Below, in pieces: positions 7,017-15,338 of a DNA stretch of 22,591 nucleotides; the first letter of the stretch is position 1, and every line of letters begins with the position of its first letter. This DNA is from JACPLA01 sp035291905 (GTDB taxonomy: Bacteria > Bacteroidota > Ignavibacteria > UBA10030). The DNA lies in assembly GCA_035291905.1 (NCBI GenBank), contig DATDRF010000001.1, forward strand, positions 1 through 22,591, read 5' to 3'. The position numbers and the translations under genes were made by a program. The notes beneath the pieces are model-generated. The model was not told the DNA's origin, did not search any database, and saw nothing but the letters and a program-made list of their open reading frames with translations.

Positions 7017-8204
7017 TTACTTCTTCTCTTGGCCGGATTCATACCGGGCGAAGAGTTTCTCGGTCAGGAGGATGGCTTCCTTCGAAAACGGATCGACGTC
7101 GTGCTCTGTGAAAATCTGGTCGACGACAAACGACGCCTCTTTCCACGTTCTGATCGGATTCAGCTTGTCGAGGGCATTCCGAAATTCAACTTCGTCCTTC
7201 TTAAAGAGCTTTCGTACGAACACCTTTTGATCCTTTTCTGTGAACATCGAGTAGACGTCCTCCAGAACCGGTTCGGATGCGGGAACCTTCGCCAGGAAAA
7301 CTGGATCTTCGACGGCAACCGGCTCAATGGGAGGAGAGGGGACGCTCGCCGCAGCAGGTTTTAGAGGACTCTCCTTCTTTTTGACCTCAGGCTCGGGGTT
7401 CTTCGGCGGCGGCAATTCCTCGTTCCGCGCGCGGGCAATGACAACCTCCAGATCGGGAAGACTGATGACGGGCCTTCCACCCTTGTCGCGCTCGACTTCG
7501 AGCTCCGTTTTCACGTTGTCCACCCCTTTGTCCTCGAAGAACACGATCGCCGCATTGATGGGAAGCACCGGCCCGTTTTCGGTGATGACCGTCTCCGGTA
7601 TCCCTACTTCGATGAACTCGAGCATGGGCCGCAGCATCCGGGCCAACTCCACGCTCGAATGACGTTCAACAATCTCCTTGTCGATCTTCGCAATCAGTCC
7701 CTTGAATTCTTCGTAGCTCATTTCGGCGAGTCCGCGGTCGACCACGTACCGTTTGAAGATTTCGGAATAATACGTGTACTCGACTGAATACCTGAACTTC
7801 CGAATGGCTTCGCCCACACCCACGGTCCTGTGGCCCTCAAACATGAATTCCTGCAGGGTCCACTGGGGGCGGCAAAGAAAATTGAACTCGAAGTGCACCG
7901 CCTCGTCAAGGAGCGACTCGAATTCTCCCTGATCAAACTGGTAATGATTCACGAGGAGTAGGTCGACCTGACGCTGCAATCCGGCAACTTCAGGGGATCC
8001 GTACGCAAAGCGGCTCGAACGGATTTCCTTGAGCCGCTCCTGATGGAGAAGTCTTTCGACGTCGGCCTTGAAATACGCCTTGATCGCGGGATGAATTTCC
8101 GCCGCGAGGACGTCCTTCAGCCGAATCGAATCCGATTCGCCGATCGTCCGCGCCCGGACGGTGTTCATGATGGTGATTATTTCGGCTTCGAAGATAAAGC
8201 CCAT
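7017..8204 (-). CDS. Conserved hypothetical protein with a proline-rich linker
   Basis: A soluble, presumably cytoplasmic protein of 395 aa if it starts at the ATG at 8204 (MGFIFEAEIITIMN). Upstream in-frame codons would add 36 low-complexity residues read through a repeat and are unlikely. Residues 1-250 form a charged, mostly helical domain (MNTVRARTIGESDSIRLKDV near the start). It is followed by a Pro/Lys/Glu-rich linker (about 265-310) and an acidic/basic helical C-terminal domain (about 315-395). No signal peptide, membrane segment or catalytic motif is visible, and I do not recognise the family. It sits between a secreted TPR protein and obgE in the same orientation, with palindromic spacers on both sides. 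I see no clear Shine-Dalgarno site. Confidence 0.8.
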   Translation of the reverse strand: MGFIFEAEIITIMNTVRARTIGESDSIRLKDVLAAEIHPAIKAYFKADVERLLHQERLKEIRSSRFAYGSPEVAGLQRQVDLLLVNHYQFDQGEFESLLDEAVHFEFNFLCRPQWTLQEFMFEGHRTVGVGEAIRKFRYSVEYTYYSEIFKRYVVDRGLAEMSYEEFKGLIAKIDKEIVERHSSVELARMLRPMLEFIEVGIPETVITENGPVLPINAAIVFFEDKGVDNVKTELEVERDKGGRPVISLPDLEVVIARARNEELPPPKNPEPEVKKKESPLKPAAASVPSPPIEPVAVEDPVFLAKVPASEPVLEDVYSMFTEKDQKVFVRKLFKKDEVEFRNALDKLNPIRTWKEASFVVDQIFTEHDVDPFSKEAILLTEKLFARYESGQEKK

Positions 8205-8264
8205 GGTGAGGTTTGTTTCCGGAAGATAATGGGCACATTCACAGAACAGGGAATATCGAGACCC

Positions 8265-8360
8265 AGCGGAGGGGCAGGGGGGCAGAGGAGAAATGGAGAG
8301 AAAGACTGCCACTCACTTCTCCCTTGCACCTCTGCTCCCCCGCTCCTCTGCATCTCTCTG
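8265..8360. repeat. Imperfect GGAG/CTCC inverted repeat between two genes
   Basis: The left arm (8265-8293) is rich in GGGGCAG and GCAGAGGAGAA, and the right arm (8317-8353) in TTCTCCC, CCTCTGC and CCCCGCTCCTCTGC. Together they form a long, mismatched hairpin around AATGGAGAGAAAGACTG. It lies between the TPR gene's stop codon and the hypothetical gene, and is GC-rich without a T-tail. It looks like another intergenic palindrome family rather than a terminator. Confidence 0.65.
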
Positions 8361-8364
8361 TACA

Positions 8365-11300
8365 TCATTTTCCTCCTCTCACCAACACATTCACCCTGTC
8401 AATCTCCTTCTGTGCTGCCGTCTTGAACGTCGGGTCTATTCCCGGCCGCGCAAGGATCTGTTTGTACATCGTTATGGCCTCATCAAATTTCGACATTTTT
8501 TCATACGACTGCCCGGCCATGTAATACGAAGTGGATACCCAGTCGATTTTCGTCGGACGCGTGATCAGGTAAGGAACCTTGAGAAACTCAAGAATAGCCT
8601 GCTGATAGGCTCCCTTGTAAAAATACGCCTCTCCGATATAGTACCTCAACTCACCCTCGAGTTCCGGATTTGCATCCTGAAGCATGTGCTCCAGGTGAAC
8701 GATGGACTGGTCGTAATAACCAAGCTTCTGGTAGATGACTCCGATGTCGATGCGCCGCGTAATCAGGTCGGGATCATTGGGATAGCGGTCGAGGTATTGG
8801 CGGTTCAGCTGCAGCGCAGCATCGAAGAGACCGATCTCCTTGTACGCCATGATAAGATTACTCATAGCGAACCGCACGAGGTCGGGAGAGTTGTCAGCAC
8901 TGTCGACAATCGTTTTGTACTGTCTTGCGGCTGCATCCCACTGCTCCAGATTGTAGTAGACGTTCCCAAGGGAGAGGCGGACTCTTGGGACGATCGGATG
9001 AAACGAGAACCTCGTCAAGAGGGAATCGTAGAGCTTGGTTGCGCGCTGCAGATCCCCCTTCATTTCAAACGCGCGAGCCAGCCAGTAGACATTTTCAGGA
9101 ATGATCGGCGACCTTGGGTAGCGTGATCGGACGTTTTCCAGTCGCCGTATTGCAAGATCCGTCTCTTCCTTGCGCAAATGGTATCTGCCCCGTTCGTAAT
9201 CGAATTCTGCCGCTTCGTCCAGGGCCTTCGGATTCGCGCGAACAAATGCAGTGGAACGCTTATCCGCTTCCGCAAGGTTGTCCATTCGGAAATACGAGAC
9301 GATCATTCGGGACTGCAGATAATTCTTCAGGCTGTCGCTCTTCACTTGAGGAAGAAGTTCCTCAATCCGCGCAAGGGCTGTCTTGTAGTCTTCTCCTTTG
9401 AGAAGGAGTTCAAGTTCTTCAAGGGCCGTTTTCTGCCGCTGTTCCGGGGATGTTGCTCCGGCCCGGCTTAGGTCGAGATACCTCGCGGCTGTCTCAAGGT
9501 CGTTTTCCTCCCGTGCCATCGAGGCAAGGATATAATAGATCTGAGACCGGGATGAGGAGGATGTATCGGCGGCAAGGAGGCGGGCATAGTGCTGTTTTGC
9601 CTCGGCCCGATTCCCCGTCCTGCGATAGCATTCGGCAAGCTTGGCAATGAGACTCGTCGGCTGATCCCTGAACGGAAAGAGGCTCTCTCTCAGCCGATCG
9701 GAGTGTTGAAGATATGATTTCAGGGCGTCGGGAATGCTGCCTGAGGCATAGTATGCGTCTCCTCTGAGAAGGTCCACATCCGCGGCCGCATGCGTGTAGA
9801 AATACTGCTGTGCGAGCGTTCTATAAGCCAGAAGAGCGGCAGAGGTCGAACCCCGTTCGGCCTCATAGCGGGCCCCCATCAATGCTGCCTCAGCCGAGAA
9901 TTCATGACCCGGGTACTTCTGATTGTACCTGTTCAAAAAGATCGCTGCCGAATCGCGCTCACCCATTTCAGATCGCGAGCGTGCCGACAGGAACAAAGCA
10001 CGGGCTTCCGATGACGGCGACGGATTTGAACGCAGAATCTCTGAGAAAATCTGGGCCGCGTCTTTGTTGCTCTTCATCGATTGATAGGCTTCACCGAGAG
10101 CGAGGAGGGCGGTTTCCTTCCCCGTCCAGCGTTCCTTTCTCGTCTCCTCGCTGAGCTTCCTTAGCTCCGCGATGTTGCGCGCCCTGCGAATTTTCAGACC
10201 AAGCCTGGCAAGGAGGGCATCTTCCCTGGATGGGAACTCCGGATTGCTTCGCAGCAGCGAATCATAGGCTGCAATTGCTTTCTCCGCCGAGGCGGCGGAT
10301 TTTCCTTCGCGGAGTCCCTCCCATGCCTGGAATTCAAAAGACTTTGCCCGATGATACCAGGCGGTTGCGCGAAGCTCATCGGAAAGCGGGCTCTGCAGTG
10401 CATTGCCGTATTGATCCGCGGCGCTGGCATAATCCTTCAGATCATTGAAGTAGATCTCGGCGAGACGAAGGGCCAGCTCCCCTTTCGGTTTTCCCGCAAT
10501 CACATCGCCGGTCAGCAAAGCCATGTTCTTGACCCCGCCCTCTTTGTCCTTTTGATCAAAGGTGACGATTTCGAATTCAAGCGCCCGTGCTTCGTCGAGG
10601 AGATCACTTGCGGGGAACCGCCGGGGGATCGATTCGAGCACCCGAAGCGCTTCGGCAAGCTGTCCTGATTTCCGCAATGCCCTGGCGGTGCCAAAGAGGG
10701 CATCGTCAATCAATTCATTTTCCGGAAAATCACTGATAATGGTTTCGAAAAGATCCTGAGCGTGACGGGGGTCGTTAAGCTCTCCAAGATAAACACCGGC
10801 AGCCCCAAGAAGGATGGCGGGTGTGCTGGGATCTCGCGGATACTGATCCCGGAATCTCTGCGCGTATCGGGTCATCAGGTTGAAGTCTTTAACAAGCCTC
10901 GCGCCGTGAACGGCACCTGCAAGAATAGCCCGCCGATCAACGGTGCCGCCGCTGTCCTCCACCGCCCTGAGGTACCACTCCCCGGCCTTTCTGGCATTCC
11001 CGAGACGCTCTGCACTCCTTGCAGCTTTAAATGCAGCCTCGCCTGAGCGAACCGAACGGAGCGCCATGGCCGATTCAAACGAAGCAAGCGCCTCGTTGCC
11101 TCTTCCCTGAAGGAGTTCTGCGTCGCCCTGAGCCAGGAACGCGCTTTCCCGAATCGGAGCGGGCGGCTTTTCTTTTGAATCGATGATTTCTTTCCAGATC
11201 TTCCTCGCTTCGTCGAATGAGCCGCTCCCCGCGTTCAGTTCCGCAAGGGCCAACAATGCTTCAAAATACGCGGGATTGCTGCGGTACTTCTCGACAACCA

Positions 11301-12000
11301 CATTCAGGGCTTTTTTTGCCTCTTCCGGCCTTCCCAGCCGCGACAGAGCAGACGCAGAGAGCTGCAGGGCCGCCGGTGCAAGGACAGGGTCATTCGTCCC
11401 ATCGGCAACCTTGCCTGCGTCGATCCTTGCAAGTTCATACTGTTTTTCAGAGAAATAGATCTTCGCCAGCCTGAGGCGGGCTTCGAGGACCACCTTCGAA
11501 GAGCCGTACTCCTCGGTTAGAGCTCGAAGGGTCTTCTTCGAATTCTCGCCGTCACCGGATGCCTCAAAATAGGTGCTTGCTTTCAACAGGGCTTCGGGCG
11601 CAAGGGAGCTCTTGGGATGGAAGGTCTTCAGCCGCTCGAAGGCGAGAGCTGCCTCCTGCAGATTCTTCAATGCGACATAGGCCTCGGCGACATTCCACCA
11701 TGCTTCAGCGGCTTTGGGATGATCGGGGAACGCGAGGGCGAAGTTCTGAAAGGTGAACCGTGCGTCCTCGTACTTCTTCATTTGTCGCTGGGTCAATCCC
11801 AGGTAGAATCGGGCTTCGATCCCTTGTGACGTGTTGGGATACGCGGCCACAAACTGCCGGAACTGCTCGAGGGCGAGGTCATAGAGCTTGTCATTGAAAA
11901 GGCTTACGGCGAGCTTGAAATCGGCGTTTTCCTTGGTTTCCTGGGCCGATGCGGGAATCAGCACACACAGCACCGTCGCTATAAGAATGAATCTCTTCAT
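8365..12000 (-). CDS. Large secreted tetratricopeptide-repeat protein
   Basis: A 1211-aa protein starting with a Sec signal peptide (MKRFILIATVLCVLIPASAQ, cleavage likely after ASA or AQ), so it is periplasmic or outer-membrane associated. The rest is an almost continuous array of helical TPR units. Typical motifs are DLALEQFRQFVAAYP, AEAWWNVAEAYVALKNLQEA, AAKQYKTI-like pairs, DLITRRIDIGVIYQKLGYYD and GEAYFYKGAYQQAILEFLKV. YbgF/BamD-like spacing (YP..P..A..ALF..A) recurs throughout. There is no enzymatic motif. Such proteins usually scaffold envelope complexes, but the partner here is unknown. A TTGATA-17-TACATT promoter lies so close upstream that the mRNA may be nearly leaderless; no Shine-Dalgarno site is seen. 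The gene is monocistronic or heads a unit with the downstream hypothetical gene. Confidence 0.88.
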   Translation of the reverse strand: MKRFILIATVLCVLIPASAQETKENADFKLAVSLFNDKLYDLALEQFRQFVAAYPNTSQGIEARFYLGLTQRQMKKYEDARFTFQNFALAFPDHPKAAEAWWNVAEAYVALKNLQEAALAFERLKTFHPKSSLAPEALLKASTYFEASGDGENSKKTLRALTEEYGSSKVVLEARLRLAKIYFSEKQYELARIDAGKVADGTNDPVLAPAALQLSASALSRLGRPEEAKKALNVVVEKYRSNPAYFEALLALAELNAGSGSFDEARKIWKEIIDSKEKPPAPIRESAFLAQGDAELLQGRGNEALASFESAMALRSVRSGEAAFKAARSAERLGNARKAGEWYLRAVEDSGGTVDRRAILAGAVHGARLVKDFNLMTRYAQRFRDQYPRDPSTPAILLGAAGVYLGELNDPRHAQDLFETIISDFPENELIDDALFGTARALRKSGQLAEALRVLESIPRRFPASDLLDEARALEFEIVTFDQKDKEGGVKNMALLTGDVIAGKPKGELALRLAEIYFNDLKDYASAADQYGNALQSPLSDELRATAWYHRAKSFEFQAWEGLREGKSAASAEKAIAAYDSLLRSNPEFPSREDALLARLGLKIRRARNIAELRKLSEETRKERWTGKETALLALGEAYQSMKSNKDAAQIFSEILRSNPSPSSEARALFLSARSRSEMGERDSAAIFLNRYNQKYPGHEFSAEAALMGARYEAERGSTSAALLAYRTLAQQYFYTHAAADVDLLRGDAYYASGSIPDALKSYLQHSDRLRESLFPFRDQPTSLIAKLAECYRRTGNRAEAKQHYARLLAADTSSSSRSQIYYILASMAREENDLETAARYLDLSRAGATSPEQRQKTALEELELLLKGEDYKTALARIEELLPQVKSDSLKNYLQSRMIVSYFRMDNLAEADKRSTAFVRANPKALDEAAEFDYERGRYHLRKEETDLAIRRLENVRSRYPRSPIIPENVYWLARAFEMKGDLQRATKLYDSLLTRFSFHPIVPRVRLSLGNVYYNLEQWDAAARQYKTIVDSADNSPDLVRFAMSNLIMAYKEIGLFDAALQLNRQYLDRYPNDPDLITRRIDIGVIYQKLGYYDQSIVHLEHMLQDANPELEGELRYYIGEAYFYKGAYQQAILEFLKVPYLITRPTKIDWVSTSYYMAGQSYEKMSKFDEAITMYKQILARPGIDPTFKTAAQKEIDRVNVLVRGGK

Positions 12001-12008
12001 GAAATATT

Positions 12009-12037
12009 AATGTAGCACTTAATGGAAGGATTATCAA
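12009..12037 (-). promoter_or_regulatory. Promoter of the TPR protein gene
   Basis: On the minus strand, TTGATA (12037-12032) and TACATT (12014-12009) are separated by exactly 17 bp. The predicted start of transcription is only a few nt before the ATG at 12000, so the message would be leaderless or nearly so. This agrees with the lack of a ribosome-binding site. Confidence 0.55.
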
Positions 12038-12059
12038 GAAAATGGCCGAAAAGCCGGCA

Positions 12060-12129
12060 GAAGGTTACCGTCTTCACGTTGCCGGTCGGGAGCTCAGCTC
12101 CCGACCAACCGAGGGTGAAGGTAACCTTC
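12060..12129. repeat. Nested double palindrome (70 bp)
   Basis: Outer arms GAAGGTTACC (12060-12069) and GGTAACCTTC (12120-12129) enclose inner arms GGTCGGGAGCT (12084-12094) and AGCTCCCGACC (12096-12106), both pairs perfect. A further TCTTCAC/GTGAAG match lies in the outer stem. It sits between the TPR promoter and the sdhB terminator. No T-run follows on either strand, so a terminator role is unlikely. Confidence 0.85.
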
Positions 12130-12142
12130 GAATGAGCGCAAC

Positions 12143-12165
12143 AAAAAAGCGGCCACGCGGGCCGC
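12143..12165 (-). terminator. Rho-independent terminator of the sdh operon
   Basis: On the minus strand GCGGCC (12165-12160), a 5-nt loop and GGCCGC (12154-12149) form a GC-rich stem followed by six T (12148-12143). It lies about 30 nt after the sdhB stop codon. Confidence 0.85.
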
Positions 12166-12195
12166 CTTTATGTGGTTCAAAGGATCAACAGCGCG

Positions 12196-12936
12196 TCAGG
12201 TTACCTTCGCTCGAATGAACTCTCTGTTCAATCGGGCGATGTGCGTGACGGAAATTTCTTTCGGGCATTCCGATTCACATGCATACGTATTCGAACAGTT
12301 GCCGAATCCCTCTTTGTCCATCTGTTCGACCATGCGGATCGCGCGCGTCTTCCGCTCGGGCTCACCCTGAGGGAGAAGTGCAAGCTGCGAGACCTTTGCA
12401 GCGACAAAAAGCATGGCAGACGAATTTGGACATGCTGCAACGCAGGCACCGCATCCTATGCACGACGCCGCATCCATCGCCTCTTCTGCCGCCGGCTTGG
12501 GCACCGGGACTGCATTCCCGTCCGGAACTCCGCCGGTTTTCGTCGAAACATATCCTCCCGCTTCCATGATGCGGTCAAAAGAGGTGCGATCAACAACGAG
12601 ATCCTTGATGATCGGAAACGGCCTTGCCCGCCATGGCTCTACGGTGACGACGTCGCCTTCCTTGAACCGCCTCATCCGCAGTTCACACGTCGCGGCCTTG
12701 CGCTCGGGGCCGTGCGAACGGCCGTTGATCACAAGTCCGCAGCTGCCGCAAATGCCTTCACGGCAATCGTGATCGAAGGCAACGGGCTCTTCACCCTTCT
12801 TCACCAAATCGACGTTGAGCACGTCGAGCATTTCAAGGAATGACATGTCGGGAGAGACCTCCTTCATCGGATAGGTGACAAACCTTCCCGCATCCTCCCG
12901 GTTTCGCTGACGCCAGATCTTCAGTGTTAGGTTCAT
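12196..12936 (-). CDS. sdhB: Succinate dehydrogenase/fumarate reductase iron-sulfur subunit
   Basis: A 246-aa electron-transfer subunit carrying electrons from the flavoprotein to quinone. The N-terminal plant-ferredoxin-type domain has C58, C63, C66 (CREGICGSC) and C84 for a [2Fe-2S] cluster. The C-terminal part has CIGCGACVAACP (C159, C162, C165, C169) for [4Fe-4S] and C214, C220, C224 for [3Fe-4S]. It is the last gene of sdhC-sdhA-sdhB, but 485 bp separate it from sdhA because an S23-type gene and two heptad arrays lie in between. A good terminator follows. Whether it works mainly as SQR or QFR cannot be told from sequence. No strong Shine-Dalgarno site precedes the ATG. Confidence 0.96.
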   Translation of the reverse strand: MNLTLKIWRQRNREDAGRFVTYPMKEVSPDMSFLEMLDVLNVDLVKKGEEPVAFDHDCREGICGSCGLVINGRSHGPERKAATCELRMRRFKEGDVVTVEPWRARPFPIIKDLVVDRTSFDRIMEAGGYVSTKTGGVPDGNAVPVPKPAAEEAMDAASCIGCGACVAACPNSSAMLFVAAKVSQLALLPQGEPERKTRAIRMVEQMDKEGFGNCSNTYACESECPKEISVTHIARLNREFIRAKVT

Positions 12937-12957
12937 GGGTTATAAGATGGCTAAAAT

Positions 12958-12985
12958 GTTTAAGGTTTCAAGTTCAAAGTTCAAG
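12958..12985 (+). repeat. Heptanucleotide array A, left flank of the S23 gene
   Basis: Four tandem 7-mers read on the + strand: GTTTAAG, GTTTCAA, GTTCAAA, GTTCAAG. They begin 9 nt before the S23 gene's stop end and are in inverted orientation relative to array B at 13394-13421. Confidence 0.85.
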
Positions 12986-12994
12986 GTCGATTCT

Positions 12995-13381
12995 TCAGTG
13001 AAATTTAGATCCCTTGAAATCGGATCTCCTGAGATAGTTCATAAAACTCGATATTTGTTTACTGAGCTTGACTGTCCTGTCCAGCAGATCATTGAGATCT
13101 TCTTCCGAAATATATTCATAATCAAATGCTCGATAACTCTGAGACCGAGTCTCACCCGATGAGCCCTTGGCTATGCTGAGAAATTGCACAAACTCTTTGT
13201 TGCCACCCCTCTCAAATCCCTCTGCAATACAATCCATAATTGAGCCCGATGAATCCCGGATCTGATTCCGCAAATCAAAATCCCTTGAAAAGGCTCCCCT
13301 TGTTGTTAATTGTTTTATCCTTCTGCAGAGTTCTCTTGCCTCCCTCCATATCTCCAGATCTTCGAAACGTTCGATCTTCAT
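12995..13381 (-). CDS. Four-helix-bundle protein of the S23 / 23S rRNA intervening-sequence family
   Basis: A 128-aa protein with the family opening (ERFEDLEIWREARELCRRI) followed by DLRNQIRDSSGSIMDCIAEGFERG and EFVQFLSIAKGSSGETRSQ. These are the hallmark segments of S23-type four-helix-bundle proteins, first known as ORFs in 23S rRNA intervening sequences and related to the Avd accessory protein of diversity-generating retroelements. No enzymatic activity is established for the stand-alone form. No reverse transcriptase or template repeat is visible here. The gene is visibly more AT-rich than sdhA and sdhB, sits between them in the same direction, and is bracketed by inverted heptad arrays, which suggests an inserted unit. 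Confidence 0.92.
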   Translation of the reverse strand: MKIERFEDLEIWREARELCRRIKQLTTRGAFSRDFDLRNQIRDSSGSIMDCIAEGFERGGNKEFVQFLSIAKGSSGETRSQSYRAFDYEYISEEDLNDLLDRTVKLSKQISSFMNYLRRSDFKGSKFH

Positions 13382-13393
13382 TCGCCCCCCAAC

Positions 13394-13421
13394 CTTGAAC
13401 CTTAAACTTTGAACCTTGAAC
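13394..13421 (-). repeat. Heptanucleotide array B, abutting the sdhA stop codon
   Basis: Read on the minus strand from the base right after the sdhA TAG: GTTCAAG, GTTCAAA, GTTTAAG, GTTCAAG, then GTT and a run of G before the S23 start codon. It is the inverted counterpart of array A at 12958-12985. Confidence 0.88.
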
Positions 13422-15335
13422 CTACTTGTAACTCCGTTGTGACGGCTTCACATACTCAAACTTCAGCGGCTCCTTGTGCATGGCCGGAGTCTTTTTGGTT
13501 CCCTTATATTCCCATGCTGCGACGTATGAAAATTTCGTGTCGTTTCGTTTTGCCTCCCCCTCGTCTGTCTGCGACTCCTCTCTGAAGTGTCCGCCGCATG
13601 ATTCTGCGCGATGGAGCGCATCTCTCGCCATCAGCTCGCCAAGCTCCATGAAATCCGCCACGCGGCCGGCCTTCTCAAGTTCGATGTTCAGATCGAGATC
13701 GGCGCCGGTGACCTTCACATCCTTCCAGAACCGCTCTCTTAATTCAGGTATGAGCTTGAGAGCTTTTTTCAATCCGGCTGCATTTCGGCCCATCCCGACA
13801 TTATCCCACATGATCTTTCCAAGCTCCCGATGGTACTCGTCGGCCGATTTCTTCCCCTGGATCGACATGAGCTTCTTTACCATCTGCTCGGTCGCTTTTT
13901 CAGATTCCTTGAACGCCGGATGATCGTTCTTGACCGGGGTGAATTTTGTTGAGGCAAGGTAATCGCCGATCGTGTAGGGAATGATGAAGTATCCGTCGGC
14001 AAGCCCCTGCATGAGGGCACTGGCTCCAAGACGGTTCGCTCCGTGATCGGAAAAATTCGCCTCTCCAAGCACATAGAGCCCGGGAATGGTGCTCATCAGA
14101 TTGTAGTCAACCCACAGACCGCCCATCGTATAGTGAGCGGCGGGATAAATTCGCATCGGAGTCTTGTAGGGATCCTCTGCCGTGATCTGATGATAGATCT
14201 CAAACAAATTCCCGTATCGCTCTTCGATGACATGTTTTCCAAGCCGGCTGATGGCGTCTGCAAAATCCAGATACACGGCCAGGCCCGTCGGTCCGACACC
14301 GCGTCCCTGATCGCACATCTCCTTGGCGCGTCTCGATGCCACATCTCTCGGCACAAGGTTCCCGAACGAAGGATAGAGCCGCTCGAGATAGTAATCCCTC
14401 TCCGATTCCGGGATATCTCCGGGTTTCCGGTTGTCTCCCTTATTCTTGGGAACCCAGATGCGCCCGTCGTTTCGCAGGCTTTCGCTCATGAGGGTCAGCT
14501 TCGATTGATACGCTCCGCTTTGCGGGATGCAGGTCGGATGGATCTGCGTGAAGCACGGATTTCCAAAGAGTGCACCCTTCTTATGGGCCCTCCAGATTGC
14601 CGTGGTGTTGCTTGCCTTGGCGTTCGTGGAGAGAAAGAAGACGTTTGCGTAACCGCCCGTCGCCAGCACCACTGCATCGGCAACGTAGGACTCCATGATG
14701 CCGTTGACGAGGTTGCGTGCCACGATGCCACGCGCCATTCCGTCCACGAGCACCACGTCAAGCATCTCACGCCGATCGTAAAACTTCACTTTTCCCAGGT
14801 CCATCTGGCGGACGAGGGCTGAATACGCTCCGAGGAGAAGCTGCTGGCCGGTCTGTCCCCGGGCGTAGAACGTGCGGGCCACCTGGGCGCCGCCGAACGA
14901 ACGGTTGTCGAGGTATCCGGCATAGTCCCGCGCGAACGGAACCCCTTGAGCAACGCACTGATCGATAATCGAACCGCTCACCTCGGCGAGCCGGTAGACA
15001 TTCGCTTCACGCGAGCGGTAGTCACCGCCCTTGACCGTGTCGTAGAACAGACGCCAAACGCTGTCGCCGTCGTTCGAGTAGTTCTTGGGGGCGTTGATGC
15101 CGCCCTGTGCAGCGATGCTGTGGGCCCTGCGGGGGGATTCGTGATAGGAGAATGCAAGGACATTGTAACCCAATTCGGCAAGGGACGCAGCAGCCGATGC
15201 ACCCGCCAGTCCCGTCCCGACAACGATAACGCTGTATTTCCGCTTGTTGGAGGGATTGACCAGCTTCATGTGGAACTTATGTTCGGACCATTTCTTTTCT
15301 ATGGGTCCGGCAGGAATTTTCGCGTCGAGTTTCAT
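13422..15335 (-). CDS. sdhA: Succinate dehydrogenase/fumarate reductase flavoprotein subunit
   Basis: A 637-aa FAD-containing catalytic subunit that interconverts succinate and fumarate. The dinucleotide-binding GTGLAG (40-45) follows a beta strand, and H72 in RRAHSIAAQGG is the expected covalent FAD attachment site. Further hallmarks are the HPTCIPQSG-containing substrate loop, the RDVASRRAKEMCDQGRGVGP segment and the late GEANFSDHGANRLGASALMQG motif. The length and the N-terminal extension fit type-B enzymes of the Bacteroidota/epsilonproteobacterial/Bacillus style, in keeping with the single SdhC. It starts 3 nt after the sdhC stop, with GGAGGG at 15344-15349 upstream. The stop codon directly touches heptad array B. 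Confidence 0.97.
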   Translation of the reverse strand: MKLDAKIPAGPIEKKWSEHKFHMKLVNPSNKRKYSVIVVGTGLAGASAAASLAELGYNVLAFSYHESPRRAHSIAAQGGINAPKNYSNDGDSVWRLFYDTVKGGDYRSREANVYRLAEVSGSIIDQCVAQGVPFARDYAGYLDNRSFGGAQVARTFYARGQTGQQLLLGAYSALVRQMDLGKVKFYDRREMLDVVLVDGMARGIVARNLVNGIMESYVADAVVLATGGYANVFFLSTNAKASNTTAIWRAHKKGALFGNPCFTQIHPTCIPQSGAYQSKLTLMSESLRNDGRIWVPKNKGDNRKPGDIPESERDYYLERLYPSFGNLVPRDVASRRAKEMCDQGRGVGPTGLAVYLDFADAISRLGKHVIEERYGNLFEIYHQITAEDPYKTPMRIYPAAHYTMGGLWVDYNLMSTIPGLYVLGEANFSDHGANRLGASALMQGLADGYFIIPYTIGDYLASTKFTPVKNDHPAFKESEKATEQMVKKLMSIQGKKSADEYHRELGKIMWDNVGMGRNAAGLKKALKLIPELRERFWKDVKVTGADLDLNIELEKAGRVADFMELGELMARDALHRAESCGGHFREESQTDEGEAKRNDTKFSYVAAWEYKGTKKTPAMHKEPLKFEYVKPSQRSYK

Positions 15336-15338
15336 GGT

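Noticed and set aside
8293..9126. A 277-codon open frame on the + strand opposite the TPR gene
   Set aside because: It begins in a palindromic repeat and continues antisense to TPR coding sequence, with no recognisable domain.
12172..12843. A 223-codon open frame on the + strand opposite sdhB
   Set aside because: It is antisense to an intact sdhB with all its cluster cysteines, and its product resembles no protein family.
12958..13421. Diversity-generating retroelement, because S23-type proteins resemble Avd
   Set aside because: There is no reverse transcriptase, template repeat or variable repeat in the window, so only a stand-alone S23-type gene is supported.
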